Positions 30,034 to 42,057 of a stretch of DNA of 64,000 nucleotides are shown here, one piece after another; position 1 is the first letter of the stretch, and every line of letters begins with the position of its first letter. The stretch is from Fistulifera solaris. Taxonomy: Eukaryota; Bacillariophyta; Bacillariophyceae; Naviculales; Stauroneidaceae. The translations under genes and the position numbers were made by a program. The notes below the pieces were generated by a model that was not told the origin of the DNA, made no database searches, and saw only the letters and a program-made list of their open reading frames with translations. Location of the stretch: the NCBI GenBank assembly GCA_030295235.1, contig AP026179.1, forward strand, positions 124,001 through 188,000. The letters run 5' to 3'.

Positions 30034-31372
30034 ATGAGAGGAAATCAAATAATAATGATCAGTGATCGAGAATTCGATCAACGCGTCAAACAAGTCATTC
30101 GGAGTCACTTTAACATGATTTCCAGTTCGGCCGATCATCAACAATCGGAAGAAGCGTATCATACGGGACAATTTCAATTACCAAATCCCGCCGGTAAAGC
30201 CGGTGGTGCTTGTACTTCGGCATTTTTACAAGCCATGTACCAGACAGGAGAAGGCGCGAATTGGGTCGAGACCTTACAAGAAATGCAGAACGTTTTGCAA
30301 GGGATGGGTTACGCGCAAACTCCGCAATTGACGAGTAGTCGACTCATCGATATTCAGAAACCGTTGCAAATTGTTCCACCCGGATCCGGACGACGACGCG
30401 CTTTATTGATTGGGATCAATTACGTCGGTCAAGAAGGACAATTGACGGCGTGTCACAATGATGTACACAATATTCGGGAATTCTTGACCGAAGTTTACGG
30501 TTTCAAGGATAGTGAAATGCTCATTCTCATGGACGATGCCCGTCATCATCCTCCAACACGACGGAATATTGAAGATGCCATGATTCGACTAACACGCTAT
30601 TCGCAACCGAATGATGTGGCCTTTGTCAGTTTCAGTGGGCACGGTGGGAACACTCGAGATACGAGTGGTGATGAAGCGGATGGAATGGACGAAACGTACG
30701 TGTGTTTTGTACAAAGCTAGAAAGGTATTCAACGACTGTTTCATGTTTTCATTGACAAAAATTTACTCTTTTTTGGCACACAGACTGATTCCAGTGGATT
30801 TCAAAACGCAAGGACACATTGTGGATGGTAAGTCGACTTTCCGGGTTGTCGCTCACTGAAAAACAAAATACACTCAACAACATCGTTTTGTATATCAAAA
30901 TATAGACGACATTTTACGATTACTGGTGAAACCCATGATGAATGATGTGCACGTCACAGTTTTGATGGATTGTTGTCATTCAGGGACCGTCTTCGATTTA
31001 CCCTACACATTTGGTGCCAACGATACGTGTGTGCGACGGGAATCGGGATTCAATTTGGATCAAGTTCATGAATCGCAGCTCACGGTCGGTAGTTATCATG
31101 CTCCGGGAACCATTCTCAGTAGTTGGAGTCTGCATGGAGAAACGAAAATTCCAAAAGAAGAAAAGAAGAGTCCGAAAAAGTCCAAGAAGAAGAAGAAAGC
31201 CGCCACCTTTCAGCCGAAAAAGAAGAAAAAGGACAAGACGAAGGTGGAAGAGAACGAACAGCAGGAGGTCGGACCCAAAATGGTGGGAGGACAAGCAGCA
31301 CTACCCGTTCGTCGCGCCAGTAAGAAAAGTGCGGCGCCCGCGCCGGGTGATAAAAAATGTGCCATTATGTAG
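30034..31372 (+). CDS. Type III metacaspase with C-terminal CaaX-like box
   Basis: Three exons (30034-30695, 30784-30827, 30906-31372) join in phase to an intact 390-residue protein. A p10-like block comes first ([18 protein letters not shown] ... [16 protein letters not shown]), then the p20 domain starting [18 protein letters not shown]. The catalytic dyad is His203 in SFSGHGG and Cys259 in MDCCHSG. A p10 before p20 order is the defining feature of type III metacaspases, known from algae with secondary plastids. The C terminus is a long Lys-rich tract ending KKCAIM, which fits a CaaX prenylation site next to a polybasic region, so membrane tethering is inferred. Metacaspases are Cys proteases that cut after Arg/Lys and act in stress and cell death. 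Confidence 0.92.
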
Positions 31373-31663
31373 TTGCTAACAAAGGATAACATTTCGAATG
31401 ATTTCCACTACGACGATTACCGACCGAATGTAAGATACTCGCGAGAGCATTGAAAATGAACAAGTGGCTATTAGCTAGAGTAACAGTAGATGTACGTTTA
31501 GATTCGTAGCGTGCAAATCTATTTACAAGTCTCTACTAACAAAAAGGGTGGCCTTTCCCACGATTGACAATAGCGTCCAACAAATAAGCCACGAAGACAA
31601 ATGATAACACACCATTGCCTTCGCTACAACCGAAAACTAATGTTCTTTTGGTGCCGAGAATGG

Positions 31664-32298
31664 TCAGTAGGTTTTCTTTCTGTCACGGGTATCTCTCATC
31701 GTAAAAGCAACCTTTTCAAGAGCCACTTCTTCGTCAACACAGTACCAGGTTGTATCTCCTACTCTTCGTTTTAAAAAGCGCCCACCCTTTTGCCAATTTC
31801 ATCAATAATTCTCTTTTTGACGACAGTTTTCACCTCACGGTCTCCCGTTTCGTACTCATACCGATGTGTGTCACAGAGCGCTCGAAGATGAACATTCCCT
31901 GGATGAAATCTTTGAGCATCACGACGTCCAAACAAGACATCGGCGTCAAGTGGCTCTACTATGTCCAAGGATCTTTGCTTCTTTCGCTTACTGTCACCAT
32001 CCGAGTCCAGCGGTTGGGTGGAACTCTGTGAATTGTGCTCTCTCTTTTTCGTTTCACTTGCTGCTAGATTCCGAGCCTCCACAGACTCCGTGTACCGCTT
32101 TAACACTTCTTGAATCAGCTTCTTATCTGCATTGTCTGAATCGTCACAAGGTTTCGTCAATGACACTGATTGAGATTCAATGTTGGAAGATTGTACTTCT
32201 ACTGCATTTTGTCCATTCGAGATGCTGGCCAGTCCACCGCTCTCAAGAGGCTTTATCGATTTCTCGTCGCCGGTTACTTTCCTTGTTTCGTCCTCCAT
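31664..32298 (-). CDS. DUF6824-like protein (first of two)
   Basis: The acidic N-terminal half is disordered. The C-terminal half carries the domain DADVLFGRRDAQRFHPGN, YETGDREVKTVVKKRI, GGRFLKRR and EEVALEKVAFTMRDTRDRK. This domain is very common in diatoms and its molecular role is unproven; the basic KRKKQR stretch before it suggests a nuclear protein. ATG at 32298 (MEDETRKVTGDEK), about 211 residues. The frame changes at TTTT 31788-31791; one extra base gives IGKKGGRFLKRR and a natural stop at 31664. It shares the domain with the gene at 49169, where the sequence is uninterrupted, which supports the correction. Confidence 0.75.
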
Positions 32299-33270
32299 GT
32301 CAAGAGATTTCGATGCAAATAAGTGCGGGAACAAAAGAATGGATTCGGTTATTGGCGTTGGAAAATCGCGACTTTACGAATTGCTGTCATCAATCCTCTC
32401 TCTCTCTCCATGAAGCTCGTGTCTATGAGCAGACCAGTGAAAAGAGGTAGCGGACGCTGGCGACTGCACGCAGGAGCTCGCAGCTCGATATTGTTTGTTA
32501 CATTGTACAAAGTAGTACTACTCCCTTGTCCTTTTGTCATCTGAGAGCAACAGAGAAGGGAATCCGTGCCCTGTGTCATCCACAAAGTACTAAGCTTCCG
32601 AAACAACTCCGTTGAGCGTTGGACGTTGGGCCCTTCAGATAGAGACTGAACCACGAAAATCGAAAGATGCTTTTCAACTGTACAAGCGAGAAATCTGTCC
32701 GGAGTCCACTGTGAGTAACTTTTAAAGTCAATGTGAAATTGACTGGAACAGTGAAGAAAATTTCTACAAACTGGCTGCCCAATCGTATTCGTTCTTCCCG
32801 GCTATTCACTATTGCCCCCTCCTATTACGAAAGAAGTATCTGTTTTGGGTTGGGCTCGCCGGGCGCTCTTGAATTTTTTCTGGCTTAAAAGACAAAGAAC
32901 GAAAACATTCGATCGATTGTCCTTCCACCAGAAACGTGAATTTGAGAATATGATCCGATGATCGAAGAATATCGAATTCACCGCTCGGGTCATTTGTTCA
33001 GTAGGTGGTACCAGTTCCGGTACTTGGCACAGTACTTTTTCACTTCACGGTTCGCGGAATTGGTCCTTGATTCTAGAACGGAGGGCTTACTTGTACAGCT
33101 GTTTGCACAATGGCCCAGACTTCATGTAGGCTCCGCAGAAGCCTACCACAACGGAGTTGAGTCACGGTCCGACTACTCCACCGCCCTACTCCTATCGCGA
33201 CAAATCTCGTGTTGTTTTCGAGAATGCCGATCCTATCATTACATTGCTAATAACACTTGCAGACTGCTTT

Positions 33271-33343
33271 AGTCAGGCACGATCAACACACATATTGTTC
33301 CTTTTTTATTTAGCGTCGATTGGTATATATATCGTGCCTGACT
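33271..33343. repeat. 73-bp element with 13-bp perfect inverted ends
   Basis: AGTCAGGCACGAT at 33271-33283 is perfectly complementary to ATCGTGCCTGACT at 33331-33343. The 47-bp interior is AT-rich. It sits between two coding-like stretches, one ending LLITLADCF and one starting LTRNISVLKTVGENWH, so it may be an inserted miniature element. A stem-loop at a gene end is the alternative. Confidence 0.5.
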
Positions 33344-33619
33344 CGCAACATTTCGGTTCTCAAAACTGTCGGTGAAAATTGGCACACGTTTGTGTGCAGT
33401 GATGACTCGCGGGCTATCAAGACAAATGGATTTGTGGAGAGCATTTCCTTCAGACCTTGAAAGATCATCACCCAGCACTCAAAGAGAGCTTGGTTCAACA
33501 AAATTGACACGATCATTGTTGAAGAAAGCCATTCCAATCATGAAATCGATGATGAAAACGGAAGTGACGATATGGACAAGTTGCCGTCAGAGGGCGAAAT
33601 AGAGGATGAAACAGACTAA
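33335..33619 (+). pseudogene. Decayed reading frame with acidic C terminus
   Basis: One frame reads TRNISVLKTVGENWHTFVC and ISFRP, then, after one stop, KIITQHSKRAWFNKIDTIIV and an acidic end DDMDKLPSEGEIEDETD with a stop at 33617-33619. Amino-acid composition and continuity look coding, but the stop lies between the halves and the 5' part is missing or interrupted by the hairpin element. The family is not recognised; an acidic tail occurs in some transposases, but no catalytic motif is visible. Confidence 0.3.
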
Positions 33620-34019
33620 ACAGCGCTGGATCGCTTCAGCGCTCATGGCAGGGTACTAATTTCATGTAATTTCAACTTACTTTATCAAGAAATTCGCTTT
33701 AAGATGCAGCAACATGAACAAGAATGGTAATGAGGGCATGTTGCAAGTTGCAAGAAGGGAGCGAGATTTTGCGCGAAACGGTGCGTGCCTGTCGGTCGTG
33801 TGACGATGCGTGACTGACCCGGGACTGAAATGAAACCGACCATTTGTTCAAAAAAAGGTAGGTTTAAAAAGAATTGATGACAAGAAATTGCTGTCAAAAA
33901 TGATTAGTATCAGTATGATCAAATTTATTTTCTGAAAAAGATGCTTTTTCAGTCAAATCATAGTTTTTCGTGAAGTAGACTTAGCTCCTACGCGAAAATG
34001 GCACGTAGATTTTGTACGA

Positions 34020-34677
34020 TCCGGTACATTTTCTACGAAAGTTACATAGGTCAGTGACCGGAAGCAAACAGCTGTACCCGTAAAGGCATTTCTCATCTCT
34101 TGTAGCTAGACAGCGAGAGAGAGGAGAGAGGGCGATTGCAAATTGCAAAGTTAGGTAGAGTTAGATCAAGATGAAGAGCGACCAATAAAAACGATGATTT
34201 TGTACTGCGTGTGGGACGGTCAGCCGGAGCCGGCAGGGACTTGCACTGGTACAAGTCCATTCAGGGGTCAGTTAAGAGGTCAAGAGCAACAATAAACGAT
34301 ACAAAAATACAAAATACCTTTTCTCCGCTTTTTGGCGGTCGCGATGACATGTTTTATTCGCTGCGCGGGACCGTATCAAGTACCGGTTTGGCTAAGCTTG
34401 TAGGCCGAATGCGGTATGCCGATACGTTCAGGTCCAGGGTCTATGAATGTCGCTTAGCCAAAAACTCATCACTCATCAGTCATCAGAGATCAATAAGCGT
34501 TTGCAACAAGGTATTTCCCGTCTTCAACGTCTGCATTCAAGATTGCAGACGAAAGAATCATATCAACCAGAGATAGAAGGCGAAGGCATACAGAAGGCAG
34601 TATTAATTAACAAAACTTGTACTGCTCACAACTTTTCCGTCACTACACCATGTACACCTCGTAGAAAATGTACCGGA
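34020..34677. repeat. Inverted repeat pair, 19 bp, 620 bp apart
   Basis: TCCGGTACATTTTCTACGA at 34020-34038 is the exact reverse complement of 34659-34677. Similarity decays outside the core (both arms continue with a GTAG...TTTTTGT-like stretch on the outer side). No coding sequence inside. It could be the ends of a non-autonomous DNA element or a chance remnant of an inverted duplication. No target-site duplication identified. Confidence 0.4.
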
Positions 34678-34878
34678 GAGTCCACAAAAATTTCTACTGT
34701 ATTATTTTACGTACAAATTTCCTTTTTTCATGCACATTTTTATCTTTCATGAAAACTTCGAACGAAAAAAATAATTACATAGATAGATTCAAAATTTTAA
34801 AAGCTACAAAATATGTTTTCTTGACCTTTGGTGCAGTGCCTTCTCGAGTCAAAACAGGGAGAACATCCTGCATTGTGC

Positions 34879-35379
34879 TCAAGCTCTAGCCAAATTCCAA
34901 GCAACTGCTGGCGTGTCATCATCATTGAGGGCAAGGAGCTGGCCCAGGTACTTAAACACGTCCACTTGCTTGAGTAGCTGCCGGTGCACCCATGTGTCAC
35001 CCAAAAGGGTCAGCCATAGTAGCCCGCCCTGGCGAAGCACCACCGTGCCCCTCCCAGGATGGCCCGTGAACGTATGTCCCTTGTCAAGGGTGTCGTATGC
35101 CTTCCATAGATCCAAAAAAACCACAAAAATTGCCATCTGCTCAACCAAAGCAAGTTGCTGGGTAAGCTTTGCCTTGCCGGTGGCGGTCCCAGTGCCTTGA
35201 TGGGCCCGGAAGCCATGAAGGGAATCATGGAATTGGAGTTTGGCCTTCATTCTCTTGTTGATGATGGAAGTTATCATTTTCCACACTGCTTCAAGGAGGC
35301 CAATCCCACAAACTCCCCCATCTGGTTTGGGAGGCACACCACGCCACGTAGTACCAGTGTCACAAGAGAGTCCCAACAA
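34879..35379 (-). mobile_element. LINE-like (non-LTR) reverse transcriptase fragment
   Basis: The minus-strand frame contains reverse transcriptase blocks: GIGLLEAVWKMITSIINKRM, then FHDSLHGFRAHQGTGTATGK, FVVFLDLWKAYDTLDKG and, after a gap where the catalytic region should be, VDVFKYLGQLL. About 166 residues, flanked by non-coding DNA. The FADD-like catalytic block is absent, so the piece is internally deleted as well as truncated at both ends. It is a dead relic; the parent is a non-LTR element of a type seen repeatedly in diatom genomes. Confidence 0.75.
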
Positions 35380-36066
35380 CTAGTAACCGACAATCACTTC
35401 TTCTAATTGTCCTTTTTAATGGGGACCCCAAAGGCACTAGCAAATAATAGTATTGGGCCATGTCGCGCGCTCTTTTGCCTCTGTGTTGTTTGTTGTCTTA
35501 TGTCGTTTCTTGTCTTTACCCATGCACCATGCAGGCAAATTATGGGATGATTTGGCTCTTCTTCGCGTGTTTTGATCATTCTAGAGTATGACGTCATCCT
35601 GTCTTTCTTTTCGGTTCTTCGGTTCGCGTACCCTGTTGCGCACGTCACACCCTGGACCTACCAGTACTGATGTATAGAATGCATTGTAGTAAGCAAAACC
35701 CTGTCTATGAGCTGCGGCTGCGAAACTTCGCCTTGACGACTCACTCGCGCGCTTGACACTCACGTCAATCCGCCCTTGAGAAAAAAAGTTCGGGCGGTTT
35801 CGCATTTCCTTTGATCCAAAAGGAACAGGAAGAGGAGTTCTAAAAGGGATTCAACCTGTCTTCTTATTGAGGATTAATGCTTATAATTATCATCTAAACA
35901 CGGAAGCAATTCTTTGCTTTTGAAACGCTAATTGAGAAAAGAACGCGTATCCTTTGATAAATTTGATATTTGTTGACGTTGTGGTTGTTCTTTCCAAATA
36001 TCACACTAAGGAACGGCGCATTTTGCTCTTCGATTTCTCACTTTATTTTTCAGACTACACAACAAA

Positions 36067-38348
36067 ATGATATCTTTATCTCACAAACGACATGTGGAAG
36101 GCCAAATGAAACGCACAGATCATCGAAAAAGTATTCACATTCTCGTCATGGGAGACGGTGCGTATTCGTTCGAGTTGCGGTGTATTCTTTCTCGAGAAAC
36201 GCACCTCTTTGCTGAGCATTGCTTCTTTTTCCTTATACAGCCATGGTCGGGAAATCGTCACTCATATCGACGTTCGTTTCGCGCGTCTTCTCTCCCGAGG
36301 TGCCGGGGATCATGACCCGCGTGCAGTTACCTCCCGATCCGGGTATGTTGTGTACGACTACTATCATTGATTCGCAAGAAGCCGACGTGGCGCTCATGGA
36401 AGCTTTGGCGACGCGCGGGGATCATTCCTTGACATCCCTAAAGTCTACGACTTCTTCCGCACCCAGTATTGATCACGTCGATTCCATTGTTCTCGTATAC
36501 GATCTCCCTCGTGCGGAGACCTTTCGTCGCATTGAGCAGCATTGGTTGCCTTTGATTCAGCAGTATTATCAAGGAAAAGTACGTAATCAAAATGAATGAT
36601 TGGAAAGATAAAGTGATTGTTGGTTGTCGATTCAGCTTACTCACTGAACTTCGTTCTCCCAGATTCCTGTTATTATCGCGGAAAACAAAATGGATCTATT
36701 TGATTCGAATCTACTCCCTCAAAAACGACAAGAAATTATTTCACTCATGCAAAATTTTCCCTTTGTTCGACAATGCATTAAATGTAGTGCGCAGACCATG
36801 ACACGGGTGGATGATGTATGGTTGAAAGCACAGGAAGCCGTTCTTTATCCCCTTACATTGTATGATCTAGAAAAGGGCGCTCTCACGGGAGATTGTCAAA
36901 AGGCATTGGGTCGTATTTTTCGCATGTACGATCGGGATGGTGATGGCTTGTTAAGTGATGTGGAAATTGATCGGTTCCAGCGCGAGACTTTTCCTGTTCC
37001 CATGTTTTCCGATCTCGGTATGTTGAAAAGAGTGTTGCTCGGCATGTTGAGCATGCGCTTGACCAAAACAAATTTACGCCATCAGGCTTTGTGGCCCTCT
37101 TTGATGAACTGATCAATCAGAATCGTCTGAATATGGTGTGGAAAGCTCTTCGACATTTTGGATACGATGATAATCTGCAGCTTGACATACCACCCGATTT
37201 GCCGATTACCAAGCGTTTATCTCCGCACGCCAAGCGTTTTTTGACGGCACTCTTTCAGCAATTCGATACCAACCATGATGGTGTGCTTTCGGGGGACGAT
37301 TTATGGCTCATATTTTCGATTCTACCCAATCCAAGCTTGCCGCCGTGGCATCGACAAAGAGATTTGTTCCTTGAATGCTTTTCGAGCTTTGTCATGAGAG
37401 ATTCGCCCAGTAATAGCTCCGAAAGTTATGCAACACCTTCCGTAAAGGATCCTCAGCTCATTGTCCCAGAAGGTGAAATGGCGCAAAGCTTATCCAACAG
37501 TGGCTTGAGTCTACTCAGCACATCGGGTTCGCTACCGTCGCTTGATTTTTACACAGCAGTCGCTATCGTATTGGGAGTGGATGGGATGTTGGCATACTAT
37601 GCACACAATATCGCCGGAAATCACTTCCGCCGAATTGTACCGTTTGGGTTTTCTGGAAAGCAAGCGCCCTGTTAAAATAAAAGACAAGGTGGTGAAATCA
37701 CAGCAGCTCCGTATTATGGTATTCGGTGATACAAAATCGAAAGTAACTATATTACAGCGCCTGTGTGGTGCGTATTTCGACGCGAATCGACCCGAAACAA
37801 GCCATACGTATTGCTCACTGAAAAGATTCAACGGTGAGGAGCTCATGGTGCATCTGATTTTCACGTGTATTCCATCCGACGTCTCTGTAACACCGGGTTT
37901 GGTGGATTTTGATTTGGCTATGCTTGTTTTCGACGAAGAACCGTCCTCTTGGCTGTATCTGCAAAAGTTGCCCGCTGTGACGAACGAAACGCGTCGCGTG
38001 TATGTTACATCTTCCGAAAAGGAATTGCGGGAAGCCCAGGAGTATTGTCAAAAGATAGACGTGGAACCTCCACTCCAAGCGGACGCGTTGGACAGAGAAG
38101 ACATTTTACAGCATATTGCCCGTTGCGGTGTGTCAGGATACGACCTGCAACCGAAAAAGCTGCGTTCTCTTCCTTTCGAAGAACAAAAACGAAGAGAGGC
38201 CGCAAGACGGCGCACCATGTTATGGTTGGGCGGTATTGTGGGGGTAGGAGTTGTGGTGGTCGTTGGTGTACGATTTTTCATTAAACAAAAAGACCGTGCC
38301 GGTTCGTTGTGGTTGTGGCTACGTCCACGCGTCCCCATCGCATCCTAA
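36067..38348 (+). CDS. Miro-type mitochondrial Rho GTPase
   Basis: Exons 36067-36157, 36241-36578 and 36663-38348 encode about 704 residues. N-terminal GTPase: VMGD|AMVGKSSLI (P-loop across intron 1), DSIVLVYDLPRAETF, ENKMD (G4) and CSA (G5). Two EF hands follow: DRDGDGLLSDVEID and DTNHDGVLSGDDLW. The second GTPase-like domain has a degenerate P-loop (GDTKSKVT). The C terminus is a single membrane anchor (WLGGIVGVGVVVVVGVRFFI) with a basic tail, as expected for tail anchoring in the outer mitochondrial membrane. Miro links mitochondria to motors and Ca2+. The frame changes at AAAA 37026-37029 (one extra base restores KKSVARHVEHALDQNKF) and again near 37610, not clearly at a homopolymer. Confidence 0.93.
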
Positions 38349-38554
38349 TATACTATAAAATAATGATTGCGTGATATCCGAATAGCGAAGACATTTTGTA
38401 GTATTTGTCGTCTCGTAGCGTGTAATAAATAAATGATCGTTCGAAAAGTGAGTAGGGATGACTGGATAAGAGATAAGGATAGGCTTTTTAACGCTTTTAA
38501 CGGTATTCCTACATGATATAAGATACCAAAGTTTGTCGACGTTTTATACATACT

Positions 38555-38792
38555 TTAAACTTTCAAATCTTCGATAAAAATGTGCGCCGATGCAATATTT
38601 TGTTCCGTTTCGTACGAAAAGCGTCGACGAATAAATCCAGCTGGATGATATCTATGATTGTCATGATGCAAATTTTCTTTTGTTGGTGAATGTGTCCGAT
38701 AGACTTTATGCACCCATGAGATTCGCGAAGAGCAGATATACCCAGAAGCCGGCGTCGAGAGCTGCAGCGAACCACAAAACGAAGTAAAGCAT
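38555..38792 (-). CDS. Small membrane protein, about 78 residues
   Basis: ATG at 38792 begins MLYFVLWFAAALDAGFWVYL with one or two hydrophobic passes, followed after one base too many in GGG (near 38718) by HKVYRTHSPTKENLHHD and a polar C terminus ending HIFIEDLKV. The two parts are each convincing and share a frame if the run is read as GG. Size and layout recall small subunits of mitochondrial inner-membrane complexes, but no family is recognised. Its start is only 19 bp from the divergent ATG at 38812. Confidence 0.4.
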
Positions 38793-38811
38793 AGAGTGTT
38801 TACTTCGAAGA

Positions 38812-41781
38812 ATGGCTCCCTGGAACCCCACTGTGTCCGTCGGGGCAAGTAACGATCGCATGATACCCGGCAAATCTATCTCCGATCGTGAAACCGAAGC
38901 AGAATGGATTCGGGATAAAGCAAGTTTGTTGCGCGCCAGGAGCGCGGAAGGGAGCGAAATGGTCGATCCTTCCCGGGGTGTCAGCTGGGCGGCTCGACAG
39001 GAAAAAGAAAACATGCTACAGAAATTTCATTGCGTCGCCAAGCGCTTGACGTCTTCGGATACAACCAAAAGTGCTGCTAGTAAAGAAACGAAAAGTCGTG
39101 CCAACGCGGCATCTATCGCACTTCACGATTTATGCGTCGAGGCGAATTCTAAGGATGACATGGCCTGGAGGAATGCTGTCACATTGTTGGCAAAGGAACC
39201 AGAACTGGCTCAACTGCGTACTCCGGAAGGATGGACTCCACTGCACATATGCTGCATGGGTCCTGTTCCCTTATTTATGATCCGTTGCTTGCTGTACGCT
39301 TACGCACCGGCTTTGGCAGCAGTCGATGAAAACGGGCGTTTGCCTCTGCACATGCTCTGCGCCAGTCCTTACTGCGATCTGGAAATCTTGCAACTCATTG
39401 TTGAAGAATATCCCGCCGCATTAAGTACCAAAGATCATCCAGGAATCATTCCTCTTCATTTGTTCCTCCGCAACACGGCTGTTGAATGCATCACGGAGCG
39501 GATTCGCATTCTGCTGGGATGGACTCTCTCAACGACGGCCACCGAACACGAAGCCCCTGCCAAGTTTCGTAAGGGACAGCATTTGCAGGTGAATGTAGCC
39601 ACTTTGGAAGGGTGGAGGACCCGATCACGTCCCGTGACACAAATCAACCGAACATCTGCAGAACTTGACAACGTAACACCAGACGTACAAGCTGCGGTAC
39701 GACAGTTAGCACCTCTGTATGTATCGGCAACCGAAGCTTCGTTTATCAACCCAGCTGCCATTCCTGATCCTTTTGAGCAACTTCCATTGCATATATTGGT
39801 CCATCGAGCAATTATTCTGCGGCAGCCACTGGATTCACGTTACGCCGCCCAGTATCAGTACGACACTTCTGATGGACAACCAAGCCCTTCGGTACCACAT
39901 GTGATAATTGCTTTGAGAATTCTCATCTGCGCTTACCCTGACGCTCTACTTTGTTGCAACGGTTCGGGGCATACGCCGCTTTCCGCTGTCTTGGCGCAGT
40001 CTTCAATAGCGCCAAGCGCTGAAATCATTGAATATCTCACAGGGACACGCTTGCAGCTTGAACAAATTCCAGCTTGGGCGCATGATTTGCCTCTGGCACG
40101 CGATTCACCTGCTACAATCACTTCGGAGCAATTGCAATTGCCACTTCATATTGCTGCCGAGAGATGGGTGGACCATGTTGAAATCATCAGGTCGGTTAAA
40201 GAAGCATATCCAGCAGCTATTCAGCAAAAAAGATGCAAAGGGGAGAACACCACTTCACCGCTGCTTAGAGAGCCGTCAGACCCCTGTTTCCGTAGATGCG
40301 ATCGAGTTGTTGTGTAATGACAACGTTGCCTCGCTCCAGGACGACCGCGGTCGCACTCCATTGCAATTGCTGAGGGAAACGAAGCAATTTCCTTATCACG
40401 GAGTATCATCGAGTATTTACCGGCGTCTCATCGATGCTTCACCGGTCGAAGATCCCCATCAATTGGCTATATTGCCACCTTGGTTGCGAAGTCAAGCATG
40501 TAGCTCTCCAGCCGTTCAAGCTTACGTCCTTCAAGCCTTGTCGCATCCTGTATTGTGCAGTTTCATCCTTCTTGATGGACTAATGTTAGTCGGAATCATT
40601 GTCGTCCTCCGCCTTCAATTAAATGACTATTTTGATTCGTCTGAGACGACGACTTCATGGTATACATACGCCGTGTATGGGACTGCGTCCTTCCGGTTGA
40701 TGCTTCAAGCAGTTGTCCTGGCTTTGCAAGGCGGGGTTTCAGCATTAAGGTTTTGGTCCCTTACTAGCGTCATCGCAATGTTATCTGCTTTGGCCACTTC
40801 CGCATTAATGGACGGAACTGTTGAAGAAGAGATTATCTTGCAAGTTGGCACCGCAAGCTCTGGACTGCTTTGGTTAGCCACGATCGGTTACTTGAGCACA
40901 TGGTGGTACAACATGGCACTCTTCACTGGATCCTTTTGCAGGTAAGAAATTGTCTTTGCAATCAGTGATGAAAGAGTTTGAGATTCTTACTTCTCTCGTG
41001 AACACAGATGGCAAACACTCTGTTTTGGGCCGTTGTGGTAGTAGGTATAATATGTGTGGCAGGTTCGCAAATGTTTTCTACGTTCTTGCTTCTTGAATGT
41101 GATACGGCTATCCCAGGTACCTCCTTTTGCACAGCAAAAGGATCTTTCCGTTTTGTCTACGCGCTGATGCGGGGCGAGATACCACAAGAGGGAGAAGAGT
41201 GGTCCAAGGATGCAGTCACTTTGACTTCTGCACTTCTAGTGCTAGGTATTCTTTGGGTTGCCGCTGTGTTACTTAATGTTGTGATGGTCGCCTTGCGCAT
41301 AGATTCAGACGAAGTTGCACTAAAAGCATTCTGGGAGCCTCAACTTGCGAAAGTGTTGGCGATCGGTTTGCCGCACCGACAAATTGATGCATTTTGTCCC
41401 ATGGAACGATTATGGAATATGCTAACCAACCAACGTGAAGACGATGACAACGAAAGCAAAGTCTCGAACAAATTCAATGCGTTAACGAAGTGGGCGTTGG
41501 GCATTTTCTTAGTTCCACTTTGGATCCTAGCTGGTGTGGTAACGTTGGGATGGCTCTGGCCTCCTCAAGTTAGAGAATGGCTATTTCGTCCTCAAGGCTT
41601 TCATAAGACATCCCGCCCAACAGGTCATAATACCCCGACTAGTCAACTCAGTCATGAGGTCCGACTTGTGAAAATGATGACCTACGATAGGGCTATGGAC
41701 CTCGAACGTGAGCTAAAGAATTTACGTGAGCTTGTGAAGAGCAAAAGCTCGCAAGTGGGAGAAAATAGCCAGCCACCTTAG
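38812..41781 (+). CDS. Ankyrin-repeat, multi-TM protein, ion-channel-like
   Basis: Exon 1 is 38812-40941 and exon 2 is 41008-41781, giving about 967 residues. The N-terminal half holds ankyrin-type repeats (GWTPLHICCMG, GRLPLHMLCASPYCDLEIL, GIIPLHLFLRN, EQLPLHILVHRA, GHTPLSAVLAQ, LQLPLHIAAERW, GRTPLHRCLES). The second half has about six hydrophobic segments, including CSFILLDGLMLVGIIVVLRL and FWAVVVVGIICVAGS, then a loop (TAKGSFRFVYALMRGEIP) before another TM, as in TRP/polycystin-like channels. A short coiled coil ends the protein. Channel function is inferred from topology. Frame changes at A6 40226-40231 (one too many) and TTTT 41023-41026 (one too few) cancel out. Confidence 0.75.
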
Positions 41782-42057
41782 TGGAAGCTCAATCTTTGCT
41801 GTCTTTGATTAAGAATTGAGCACTGCCAGCGAAACTCGATCACGTGCCTCCCGTCATCGGGCGTGTAGTGTAAACTGGTCTTCGAGAAAAAATGCTGCTT
41901 CCATTGCCTCTCTTATTGTATGTTGCATGTAATAATAGCGTTGAAGCGTCTCCTGGAATTATAGCTAGTCAAAGTAAAATAACGTCAACGCTATCACATA
42001 CCAAACACCATTATGATTCATTTCGTTGCAATTTCTTATAATCTTATTTATCGTTGT

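Larger units (their letters stand above)
32299..36066. other. Gene desert with mobile-element relics
   Basis: About 3.8 kb without an intact gene. It contains a decayed reading frame (33335-33619), a short hairpin element (33271-33343), a distant inverted repeat pair (34020/34659) and a LINE-like reverse transcriptase piece (34879-35379), each listed separately. The rest shows no recognisable content. Confidence 0.55.

Noticed and set aside
34879-35379. Reading the reverse transcriptase piece as an active element
   Set aside because: It lacks the catalytic block and both ends; a relic only.
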